A stretch of 64,000 bases of DNA from positions 22,182,038 through 22,246,037 of the forward strand of contig NC_088879.1 in the NCBI RefSeq assembly GCF_032884065.1, given 5' to 3'. The translations under genes and the position numbers were made by a program. The notes below the pieces were generated by a model, which saw nothing but the letters and a program-made list of their open reading frames with translations, searched no databases and was not told the origin of the DNA. The stretch is from Artemia franciscana. Lineage: Eukaryota > Arthropoda > Branchiopoda > Anostraca > Artemiidae. Each line of letters begins with the position of its first letter. Position 1 is the first letter of the stretch. Below are positions 47,069 to 57,446 of this stretch, one piece after another.

Positions 47069-47620
47069 ATGGGATCCACGTGTGCTTACAGACTAATGAA
47101 CTATACAGTAAAGAAAAACTTATTCAATTACAATAAAATAGGATTTGAATGGTGGCATAGTCATCACTATTCAAGACATTATACGGGATTTAAACCAAAA
47201 AATGTGGTTGTACTTACAAAATTAACTCGTTATGAATTTGAGAAAGCCAAGGCCCCTGAATTAAGTGAGCCAGAATTGAAAGAATTACTGACACGAAGGG
47301 GCTCTGATTACAACACCTTATTGTATCATCATAATATACATAAAAAACACGAAGAACAAGTGTTGTATGAGCTTGAAAGACATCAAATTGAGGCAAAAGT
47401 GGTTGACAGATTTAATTATAAAGAGGAAGACATTAATGAAGCTGATGCTGTTATTACCATTGGTGGGGATGGGACATTTCTGCTTGGAGCTGTAAGGATT
47501 ACGAAGAATGATAAGCCAATTATTGGCTTTAATAGTGATCCTACGCGCTCGGAAGGATATTTGTGTTTAGCAAAGAAGTTTTCGTCTGACATTGGGAAGG
47601 CATTTGATCGGCTTGTTAAG
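47069..47620 (+). CDS. NADK2: NADK2 coding exon 1: mitochondrial NAD kinase 2, N-terminal half
   Basis: NADK2 phosphorylates NAD+ to NADP+ in the mitochondrial matrix. This exon gives 184 codons from the first in-frame ATG. An in-frame TAG at 47051 lies just upstream, and the GTG at 47060 is not a likely start. The first 24 residues lack acidic residues and contain Arg, Lys and Tyr, consistent with a mitochondrial presequence. VVVLTKLTRYEFEKAK (about 46-61), the hallmark GGDGTFLLGA (132-141, catalytic GGDG) and NSDPTRSEGYLCL (155-167) match the NADK2 family closely. It ends AAG|GTACTT at 47620, a good donor in phase 0, and joins in frame to the exon at 57334. No internal stop. Read-through after 47620 is intron. 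A two-codon upstream ATG-GAC-TAA lies at about 47031-47039 if that part is transcribed. Confidence 0.93.
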
Positions 47621-48970
47621 GTACTTTGCGTTTTGCTGTTTGATTTTTGTATGTCGATTTTTGTTTGTAGGTGCATGTTGCATACAGTTTTCGTAAAAGA
47701 GAATATTGGATTTGTCAAAAAAAAAAAGAGCAAGCAAGTTATAAAAACTATTGCGTCTTATGATGGAACCATAGAAATTGCAAGATCATGAAGCAGATTT
47801 CTTGAATCAAGAGCACACAACAAAAACAGAAAAAGCAGACAATTCTCAAATTAATAGGATATTGTAATGTAGTCATAAATGGTGTTTATTATGGGGGGAA
47901 CTGAATCTAGGGGGTCTTCCCTGGGTATGGACCTGCTTTTCTTGTATGTCATATCTAGAGGTTATTGGATTTAAGTTCTCTGTATTTCTCCAACTTTTGA
48001 TAATCCTTGAAGTCATATAAAAGTTCGTCGTTTTATTACTTATTATTGAAAATGCGGTCACAATATTGTCATTTAAGATATTTTCAGAAAGCAAAAGTTG
48101 AACTTTACAGTAAAGAGCAGGGACGGAGGTGAGTTAAGGGAGAACATGGCCTCACTAATTCTCAGGATAACTTGTATCTGTTTTAAGTTTTAGTGCGGCT
48201 CTTTGCATGTTCATAATTTCACAAATTGTAAGTAAATTCGCTATTGCTAGCTACAAGATTTTATTTAGTGACTTTCTTTCTCTGGTGAATGCAAAAAAGA
48301 TAAAGGAAAATAAAGTGCAGGAGTTACTGAGGAATGTAAATAGCTATAGAGTGAAAATTTTAACAAATTAAATTATTAACAATATTAATATAGTTACATT
48401 TTTTGTTCGTAAGCTAATGATGATGTTTTCAAAACCGTTTTTGCTGCTTTTTAACGAACTAAAACGAACTCTTACCTATTCCCATCGAACTTAATAATAC
48501 CGATTTTTTACTGTCGTTAATCTATGGCAAAATATAAATCATTTTGATTATCTGTTTTAGGGAAATTTTAAATCCATCCCGGCAAATGCTCCTTCAACCC
48601 TAGAGGGTGTAAACTGTGTCGTTTTCCTCATTTTGGACAGAAAAAGAAATGGAAAACGAATAACAATGGCTCTACAGAAATATTTCCCACACTAGAATTT
48701 AAACCTGTCATCTGCAAATTTTGGCAGCAAAGTTATTAAAAAAGGGAGCTACCTCCTCTTTCAGCCCATCACTGCCTGGCTTATTATAACAATGCTTTGC
48801 AAATGAAATGGCTCATTCAGTAGTACATCAAAAATATGCGTTAACCTGAGAAAAGTACATTACCCCTGGCAAAAAAAAATATATTGCACCTGTTGCTGCG
48901 GATTTTGGATCTTCTACACTACACGATTGGGGCTCTGGGAAGAATTTTGTAGACTTTTTGAAAAATTTGA
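47621..48970 (+). other. NADK2 intron 1, left part
   Basis: AT-rich intron sequence with no recognised element up to the antisense fossil at 48977. The whole intron runs 47621-57333 (9713 bp), from GTACTT to a ttatttcag acceptor. Confidence 0.6.
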
Positions 48971-48976
48971 TGACTA

Positions 48977-49237
48977 TTATTCTTCTTCCAGTTCCGGCGG
49001 TTGTGGTGTTGGGGGTGAACTTTCAGAACTTTGAGTGTGATCAATGACATTTACTTTGAGCGGCCTTTCATGGTAGGGTTTACGCCTATCGACACGTCGA
49101 ACGGCAATTTGAAGCAAAATTAATTTTTCATCATCGGCAATTGCCTCATTTTCAACAAGTTTATCAAGATTTTCTTCAAAGTATTCTTTGTGTGAAAGAG
49201 CGAGTACTATTGGCGTCAATTTGTAAAGCCTGGCCAT
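48977..49237 (-). pseudogene. Small acidic-tailed ORF of the Polinton/adintovirus-like fossil
   Basis: An 86-codon minus-strand ORF, starting MARLYKL and ending in a Pro/Glu-rich tail (PPTPQPPELEEE). It contains ADDEKLILLQIAVRR followed by Arg/Lys-Pro. It lies directly downstream, in the minus sense, of the pX-like relic and in line with the PolB relic. That suggests it belongs to the same element, but I cannot assign it to a protein family. It is open without stops, yet nothing shows that it is expressed. Confidence 0.5.
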
Positions 49238-49289
49238 TTCTAGAGAAAAATGTTTATAATTGTCATGATTATCAGCAGTAACTGTGAAA

Positions 49290-49570
49290 GGAAACTATCA
49301 GCCGCTTGAACAAGCCGTTTTGTTTTAATATTTTTCTTTTCTTTTTGCAAGCTAGGGCGCGTATAGGTGAACGATGTTGCTTTGTTCGCTGGTTAACTAC
49401 TTCTTGCAGTTGAACAATGCCTTCAATTAAATTTTAACAAAATTCAAATAGGAGATTAATGAATTCATTGTCAATGCCATGTTTGAGTATAGCCTCCCTA
49501 AGCCGTGGTTTTGAACTACCTAGGACGGAATTTTTTTTTTCTTGTAGTTTCTTCAGTGTCATGATAATGA
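49290..49570 (-). pseudogene. pX-like basic core-protein relic (Polinton/adintovirus-type)
   Basis: The minus strand reads MTLKKLQEKKNSVLGSSKPR, then LREAILKHGIDNEFINLLFE, a stop, and after it RALACKKKRKILKQNG. The K/R-rich start, the 'L-R-x-A-I-L-K-H-G' phrase and the basic end resemble the adenovirus-pX-like proteins coded by adintoviruses and some Polintons, which are associated with virion DNA. One stop interrupts it. It is an old genomic copy; no restored reading is offered. Assignment rests on motif resemblance and on the PolB fossil next to it. Confidence 0.5.
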
Positions 49571-49775
49571 CCAATGACATTTATTACTATTCACGGGTAG
49601 ATATATGGTAATTTCATTGTCAAAAATACCCGTAACCACGCGTCAGTCCTCGAAAATGTTTTGATTGAATTCCAATACAATGTAACGATATGTTTTATTC
49701 GTAGCCTGATTGTATGCCGAGAGTGAAAATTTTGATTCACCGGGATATATTTGCTTGTTTAATGTTGAACAGACA

Positions 49776-50221
49776 CACCGGCTACTCTTGCTGCCTGAAG
49801 TTTGGTGCCCGCTGCGGCTGGGCGGGCACGGGTCAATGATCCCAAAGAAACACAAAAGAGTTTGCTTTACGCACTTTTTAAAACAACAATTCCGCTTTAT
49901 GCAAAAACATTAATAATTAAAACACTGGAAAAACACTAGAAAGACACACTGCTGACATGGAGACTGAGAAAAATGGACCCTCCTCCCACCAACTACTAGC
50001 ACCGGCTACTCTTGCTGCCTGAAGTTTGGTGCCCGCTGCGGCTGGGCGGGCACGGGTCAATGATCCCAAAGAAACACAAAAGAGTTTGCTTTACGCACTT
50101 TTTAAAACAACAATTCCGCTTTATGCAAAAACATTAATAATTAAAACACGGGAAAAACACTAGAAAGACACACTGCTGACATGGAGACTGAGAAAAATGG
50201 ACCCTCCTCCCACCAACTACT
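49776..50221. repeat. Near-perfect 224-bp tandem duplication
   Basis: Starts caccggctactcttgctgcc at 49776 and again at 50000 and runs to about 50221. I saw one substitution (actggaaaa versus acgggaaaa). The unit has a GC-rich part (gcccgctgcggctgggcggg) in otherwise AT-rich DNA. Its high identity implies a recent event within an old element. Confidence 0.95.
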
Positions 50222-50458
50222 GAGCTTTCTCGAGACCAAAACACTGTCTGTACTCTACACATACGTATCGATCTGAAGTACAGTAATGACCAAGTGATAG
50301 TACTCTCACACTGTCCGCGCGCACATAGACTTTATCCGATATGGCTGACATGGCATTTTTTCGACTCAAACTGTATAGTTTTTAAATTTTAAAGAGTGAA
50401 TTGGCCATGACATTCGTGTCTGTGACGAAATTATTTTTTGCACAGGTCCTATAAAGAC

Positions 50459-52790
50459 TCATGTCATAATATCCTCATTGTGTGTTTGCACACAGTACAC
50501 CTTTGGACTTGCAAGCAAACCTTTGGATATAAATTCGCTCCCCGTCTCGGATTTTATAAATGATAACTTGTTTGGAGCGTTGTGGTTCACTAGCTTCGAG
50601 TAAATGGACTGGTCCCAGTTGGTGTAGTCCATTCGAGAGCTAATGTGCTTTCCATTTCCCAAATCGTCTAGTAAATTTTAGTTTTACATTTTTATAATAA
50701 TTAATCTGTATCCCCATAATATGCTTGAATTTGTCCCTCCCCCGGCCATTGGAGCTTACAATCATTATAATAAAATTTAAATATGTTTTTTTTATTTCTG
50801 ATATGACACTGCCAGTGCCAATATATTTATTTAAAATTACGCTTTTTTTATATACAAAAGGCCCATATTGAAGGCTATGATCATGAAGGATGTTAAAATT
50901 CGGATCTGCAATTATTCGGCCACATTGTTTTGTGTCGGTCACAACGACTCCTATTGTGAACACTCTTCTACATCTCACCGAAGGCTGAATTTAAAATGAG
51001 TTTAAAATATTTTTTTCAACCTTCGTTTGCACCTCATATCGTTTACTAACAAAGGTGTCAATAAATGACTTCATATGTGGCTTCTGATCAAACTGGAGGG
51101 CACTATGAATCTTTGCAATCGTGAAACCGTTGGCCAGCATCCACCGCAAAAGAACGTGATGTACATCGATATTCAATAGTCGGCAATAAGCTTTTGTTTT
51201 GAAGGTGTTCAGTACATACCCCCATCCTCTACCAAAGATAAATTATAGGGATTCAATGAATCCCTACGCACCGGTCTGTTTATGAACGGGAAAACAAAAT
51301 CCTTTACCAAGTCATGAAGTTCCACTGGTATTTTACCATCAATTTCGAAAAACCATCCTTGTAGTCCATTCTCCTCAACAGTGGAAATATTGGGGAAATT
51401 TGAAGCAGAAGGGTTGATAAACCATTTGCAATTCCCATACGGCAAAGAGAAGTGAGAGATTGCTGACGAATAAAGGGAAATTATATCCAAAAAAATCGCA
51501 ATCGACTTCTCCTCGATGCGTTGTCCAGTCGATTCAGTTTCCAGGATACAATCCCAGTGAGAAACATACCCTCCCCGCATGAATCTCTCTACGAATAAGT
51601 GCTTACCCACGTCGATGGATCAACCCTATTTTTCATGTATGGTTCTAAGAATTAAATCCATCACCTGATGAGGAGTTGAAAAATAGTAACCCAAATCCAA
51701 CCCAAATTCCTCGTGAATTTTGTCTGTGTTTTTACAGACAATATCTAACAACGTCAGTATATCACTTGCCAGGTACATTTTACAGTAATCCTCCCATTTT
51801 TACACTCTCCCTTGGCCCTGGCGTTTTTAGCAAATTCATAATCGGCAGGGGTGCATACGTTAAGTGAATCATAAAACACTTCGATGGGTGGCAAATTTTG
51901 TTCACGTAGCCTTGAGGTGGAGTTGTAGTACTCATACTAGTATACGTTCTTTAATCACACATTTCATCATCTGGAAAGTTTTCTTTGCGGAGGGAGAAAC
52001 TATTAAAATCATCGCTTTTTTGTTCTTGAATGCGTTGACTAGGGGATTTGGGGGAAAAAACTATATGAATCTAAAAACAGATTTTATTTGTGTAAATATT
52101 ACCGTTTTCAATCTTTTTCCATTTGAATTCTAAGAGCAGCAACTTCTCAGAGGATTTTAGTATGGTGTTATATGAAAAAGACCCATCTACCAATGCGCTA
52201 TCTATAACTTCACCTTTCTGCAAACGTGCCAACGCTGGTACTAGGAATTTCAAATCATAGTTGGAATTGTGCATGTAAATCGGTAGGAAGTATTGCTGTC
52301 TGATATTTAAATTACAAAATTTATGTGCCACCCCCCAAAATGTACTCCCTCTGGATAACATAGGATTGCTTAAATGGTCATGATCTTGGATCGCCATATC
52401 TCCACTACCCTTAGCAAATTTGTTCGTATAAACCCAACACATATCTTTATTTTTAATTGCAAACTCGTCTTCTGGTGATTGATTCGATACTTTGTATTGC
52501 GCAGCCGTGAAATTGACTTATTACCTGTTTTAATAAATGCAACCATAGCTGCACCTACACAATCCTCCCCACCCAATGCCTCAAATACCTTTACCAATTG
52601 CATGGTATTACTCAAGTCTCTTTTGCCGTGGGCCTAAGAGACCGCAATGGCTTCATGTTTCTTTAACACGATTCAAGTTTGATGGATCGCACACGTCCAT
52701 GAATTTGGCTTCCAACCAGTTTGGCAAGAGTCTACCGACGTCAGAACTTCCCGAGAGGTAGTTACCCTTCAGAAATTTCACCATAGACAC
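50459..52790 (-). pseudogene. Protein-primed DNA polymerase B relic (Polinton/adintovirus-like)
   Basis: On the minus strand, from high to low coordinate, broken frames carry a His/Cys-rich N-terminal block (DHDHLS, RGSTFWGVAHKFCNLN, near 52370), an exonuclease-type stretch around 51850-51900 (LPPIEVFYDSL), the polymerase motif-A region (DIISLYSSA, near 51490), a KSFID segment near 51060 and ADPNFN near 50890. A YYGDTD motif-C-like phrase lies at about 50703-50721, in another frame and followed by a stop. This order is that of the PolB of Polinton/Maverick elements and adintoviruses, which copies the linear element. At least five frame breaks exist, so it is non-functional. It is antisense within NADK2 intron 1 and its start abuts the LINE at 52790. 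No terminal inverted repeats were found, and integrase, ATPase and major capsid genes were not seen. Confidence 0.8.
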
Positions 52791-52792
52791 TA

Positions 52793-54235
52793 CTAGATGG
52801 TGATCTTTAGTTTTAACATCAATAACGTACTACTATGTACTCTAGTATCTTGTATTGGTCCTGTCAGTCTTTGTTTTACTATAGCATAATCAATAAAGTC
52901 TGCTGTCTTACCATCATGTGAGTACCATGTAAACTTATGGACCATTTTATGACCAAACACCGTATTGGTTATAACTAGATTGTTATACCGGTAAAATTGC
53001 AAAAGTCTGTAGCCATTATTGTTTTCTTTTTCTACGCCAAACTTACCTAGGTTAGGATACCATCTATCCCTATTTCTTCCGACCTGGGCGTTGAAATCTC
53101 CTAGTAAAAACACCATGTTTCCACCTGTTACCCTGTCTATTTGCTTCTGTAACTGTAAGTAAAATTCATATGGGTCACTAGTATCTACGTCAGTCGGTTC
53201 AACAGGGGCATATACCTTCCCAGCCTAAATAAGACTTAGCAGCTTCCTTATTCATCATTAACCCTTCTCCCTGTCTATGTACCCCATCCGTCCTGCCTGA
53301 GTAAACAAATTCTATATCACCTAATTTCATGCTTCCTACCCCTGGGGATATGAATTTCTGAAACTCCTAATAAGTCCATTTCGAATCCTCTGAATTCGTC
53401 AGTCGAAATGTCAACACGATAGTCATTTTTTAACGTTGTAAAATTCTCATGTCCTAATTTTTATGCTCTTTAAATCATTGAAGTTATTTTGGCCTCAGTC
53501 AAAGCAATGATTCTGGATACCAGTGTCGGACGGGGATCAACGTGTCTTTTCAGGTCTACACCGAAGCACTTACGCCAGCTTAGAGCCGGACAGCGAAAAG
53601 TCCCTGGGACCTCCAGTTTGAATGGAGGCTTTTTGCAATTCTGGGCCCATCTTGGTCACAACACGGTTTTCAGCACTCGGCGATGCTTTTAGCCCAGAAG
53701 AATTGTCCATTAATCAGAATTCTTTGCGAATGCTTTGTCGTTTGCTTCGCTGTTTTTCTCGAGGGGCGCCACTCTTCAAGTTGGAATAGAGTTGACTGCA
53801 AGATTCCCAGTCTTGCAGGTATTCCGAAAAGGTAGAAGCAGCCCTTTGCAGAGGCCGTTGTCCATAGATCTGGATCTTACGCCCTGCTGCAGTTGTCTTC
53901 CTATAGAACATCCTCCCACGATGGTGTACTGTGTCACCATGCAATTTAACTCATTACTAGAAAAAGGTATGTAACTCATGGGACGTGTTGACACGGCGGT
54001 GGGCCCTGTTGAGCGTACATTTAAGGGGCCTTCTTTCCCCTCCATTTCTATTTATGGCCCCTGGCGAGGGTGTCCCTGTTTCTAGTATGGACCCCAAGGG
54101 ACAAGTTCCCCCGTTGATCCATGCCTCCTATTGAGGTACCCTACATATCTGTAGGACGTTCCCCTATCGCCACCTGGGGACACGCTGAGTGGCCTGGGGG
54201 AGGCCCCTTAAAAGCAGTAAACTCATAAAGCTTTT
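52793..54235 (-). pseudogene. RTE-like LINE: inverted endonuclease and 5' leader
   Basis: The minus strand from about 53330 carries IEFVYSGRTDGVHRQGEGLM, then VYAPVEPTDVDTSDPYEFYL in another frame, followed by MVFLLGDFNAQVGRNRDRWY (53116) and DFIDYAIVKQRL, the endonuclease of the same LINE group as 35690-36972. Upstream, to 54235, lies the leader also seen at 1090-1510. The segment runs from an internal endonuclease point at 52793 to the element's 5' end at 54235, immediately before a sense-oriented 3' end of the same family. Frameshifts and a short deletion disrupt the ORF. Confidence 0.82.
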
Positions 54236-54289
54236 TTTGAGTCTTTTTAAAGTTGTAAGTTATTTAAATTATTTATTATAATTGAGTTA

Positions 54290-54893
54290 AAAGTAAATGT
54301 TAAAAGTAGTGCTGATGTTAAATGTAGAATAGTCAAGGTTCAGTGTCTTTTTTCTCAATTAAAAAAAAAAGATTAGAAGAATAGGAAGATAAGTCTGCAA
54401 AACAAGATTAGAATATTGGAGGGAAAAGTGATGAAAGGGTCAAATATGGTCCTGAAGCATGGGCGCTCCGAAAACGGATGAAGATTTACTAGTAGTTTTC
54501 AAGAGAAATTGCCTACGGATTGTTTTTGTATACCCGGCAGACTGATCGTATTTTAAACAGAAGGCTGTACGAAAAGCGTGGTTCAATCCCGCTTTCTAGG
54601 GCTGTAATGAAATAAAGGTTGAGATGGTTAAGGCACGTCCTGCGGATGACGTCTTACAGATTGCCAAATATGTCCTTTTCGGCCAACCGTCTTGGATTAA
54701 ACGGAAAGCAGGTCGTTCTCGCCTGGGGTGGGAAGATGTCATAAAGAAAGATTTAATGAAAACGGGGACTTCTTGGGAGGATGTAAAGAGGGAGGTTTTG
54801 AATAGATTGGCATGAATGAGGAGCATGCGTAGCTGTTTTGGCCCCAGGTGGCTTCTTGCTGCCGTGGGTTGTTTGTAGTAGTAGTATTATAGT
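54290..54893 (+). pseudogene. RTE-like LINE 3' end in sense orientation
   Basis: The plus strand carries broken forms of the C-terminal region: GCTGATGTTAAATGTAGAAT (DVKCRI), 'gaagcatgggcgctccgaaa' (EAWALRK), RLYEKRGSIPLSRAV, RLRWL, then GRSRLGWEDVIKKDLMKTGT with SWEDVKREVLNRLA. It ends with (TAG)n-like text at 54875-54892. It matches 36330-36972 region by region. Together with 52793-54235 it forms one twin-primed insertion by inference. Confidence 0.82.
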
Positions 54894-57333
54894 AGCTCAA
54901 ATTTAGGTATGCTCATCTTTTTAGTGTGGGTTATCTATTGATATCTTTAAGACATACGTTTTTTTACCCCCAGGGACAAATGGAATTACTCAGTTCCGCT
55001 TTAGAATCGTAGCAGATCACGTAGCGTTTCTGTTTTCTGGAAAATAACGGGAAACCAACAAGCCTTTGTTCATAGGAAAATCAATAGTCTCTCTAATAGT
55101 TCTTAGAAAATGGCTGCAAATTTGCTAACACGAAATGGCGGAAAAGCATGAAAATATTGGGATGGATAGTAAGGATCATGCCCTTACTTGAGGGAGGAAC
55201 CTGAAGGTTTTGAAAGACTCTATTATGTAACAATCTTATAAATCCTGAAGATTTTTTACCTGCCCCTTTTAGGTTTTTTAAATACTTTGTTATGTAACTT
55301 GCAAAAGTAGACATTCTCTATGACGTAACAGACACTTGCATCTCTTAGAAAATTCATAATGCATGCGTCTTGAGGGGGTTGCCGTTCACCTTAAATCATT
55401 AAATGAAGAAAGGTGTAGCGGCTATAGGTCATTTTAAAAGCAGAGAGGTATCACTACTGATCCTTATTTTAAATACTGTGGAAATCGCTCTTTATAGGAA
55501 AAAAGCTTGGAAGTGAAGAAGGCAATATATTATTAAAATGCTTATGGCCAAAACACTTTTGGTAATATCTTGTTTTAGTAAAATCAAAGATGTGATTTTC
55601 GAGAAAAAAAAATTAATTCACCATTTATGAACATCCTTATGAAACAAAAAATTTTATTGCTTTGTTCTGAATTTTAATTTATTTGTAACGTTCTACAAAG
55701 TTGCTTGTCTACAATAAGAATCTAACGTTCTACAATGGAACAAAAATATTAAAATACACTTTTTAATCGTTTTTTTCTGTTACTAAGTGCTTATTACAGC
55801 TAAGCGTAGCAACGGAATGCTTGCCTGTGATTGACAGATTTATTTGACTATCAAATGTTGAACAAAAAGTAAAAGGACCTAAAATAGATCTCTGGGGTAC
55901 ACCACTCTAGAAATGGTGTAGTGGGGAATGAGTCCTGATTCAAATTCAGAGTTAATCCAGTGAACGAGCATGATGTTTCTAGATCCTTTTCTGAATCAAA
56001 ATCGATTATTAATGAAGTTTGGTCACTCTTCATATGCTTACTGAGTGTAAAACATAAAATTTTCTTATACATTTAGAAGTAAAGGAAGAATTGAAATCAG
56101 TCTTCTGTTATTATTTGCTTCCATCTTTTTTCGAATTTTGCATCAGAATCAAATTTGTTTTTGCCATTTTAGCAGATTTTTACGTATACCATCCAAACCG
56201 ATACCTCTGTTTTGTAAAATCATGAGGCACGAGTGATGTAACATTTTCCTCGTGGTGCATAGGTTTGGGGGGATCGCTTAATCTTTCACAAGGCTTTTCA
56301 CGCAACTTAGGGCCCATTTGTAAAATAATCTTACAAATTTTAAGCTGTTTCCACTATGATCTACCGTTTACAAGGAAATTATGGTTTCAATTTTCAATCT
56401 TTTGGGCAAATCTTATCCAGTATCTTGGTGAGGTGGGCAAGTCTTGTAGAAGTTTTAGCCAAAAAAAAAAAAAAATAAAATAAAAAATCGACGCCAGTGA
56501 TATCTATCAAAAACATTTATAAAGTCTGCCTCACCAGGTTTCCTTTCAAAATTCTGGAATTTTCTTTGATTCAGGTCTCTTAAATGTGTTTTTACTTTCG
56601 TCTGTTATGTAGGTAGGTTCAGTTACCAATAGACATTAAAAAAAGCTAATTATACCATTCAATAATTCCATCGGTTTTCGTTTATTAAAAGATCAATATT
56701 GCAATCTTGCAACACAATTATTTGCAACAATTACTATTGCTACACATTATTTGGTTACGTACTTGAAGAAGTGTCAGTAGTAAAATATTTTTGTACAGAT
56801 TTTTTTTATATAAACATTTTGATGCCTAACAATATCTTCTTTGTGGAAACTGCTGGCTTCATAAAAACAGTAAAAACAAGTTCAGTAAAAAGCTTTGTTT
56901 TTCCTCTCTTGTAAAATTTTCGCCACACAATGCCTTTTGAACAAGTTCAGTAAAAAATTTCTTCACTCTCCACCTGCTTAATTCAGCTTAACAGCATTTT
57001 TGGAAGTCTTGTTAAAAGGAAGACAAACACATGATACATAAAATTCCTGAAAGTTTTTTTATGTACTATATTTTGTGATATTTTTTCCGACCCATTCATG
57101 GCTAAATCCTTAAATTTAGTTAGTTTACAATCTAATTTAAATTCTGAGATCGGTTACTTCATTTCTGAATGCTCAAATTCTTTTCTTTAAAAAAAAAAAG
57201 GTTGATGCCTTAGAAAAGGAAAGTGAGAATGAAGATGACGTTCAAATAGTGGGGCATGCGTTTGTAATTTGACTAAGTATTTCTTATTTCCAAAATATTC
57301 TATGAGAACTTTACAGGATTCATATTATTTCAG
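54894..57333 (+). other. NADK2 intron 1, right part
   Basis: AT-rich intron without recognised elements. The 57201-57269 stretch is briefly open after an AG but ends in TGA and is not needed to keep the NADK2 frame. The acceptor is ttatttcag at 57325-57333. Confidence 0.55.
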
Positions 57334-57446
57334 GGAGAGTTCCGATGGATGTATAGAAAAAGGATTCGTATTACTCTAATTGGAGAAAATATTTATGATC
57401 CTCCGGTTGAGCTTCATGATGAACAGCTAAGTAAACCCGAATACAG
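57334..57446 (+). CDS. NADK2: NADK2 coding exon 2
   Basis: Begins GGAGAGTTCCGATGG after ttatttcag and encodes GEFRWMYRKRIRITLIGENI, then YDPPVELHDEQLSKPEY, ending ATACAG|GTATAA. The 113 bases leave phase 2, completed by the first G of exon 3. The GEFRW(M/L)(Y/W)R phrase directly follows the end of exon 1 in known NADK2 proteins, supporting a direct splice from 47620. Confidence 0.9.

Noticed and set aside
47621-47791. Continuation of the NADK2 exon 1 reading frame
   Set aside because: Starts with a good donor GTACTT, has intron-like composition and no similarity to the family; the conserved continuation is at 57334.
57201-57272. Short open stretch after an AG, possible extra NADK2 exon
   Set aside because: It ends in TGA, lacks a good donor, and exon 1 already joins exon 2 in frame at the point conserved in the family.
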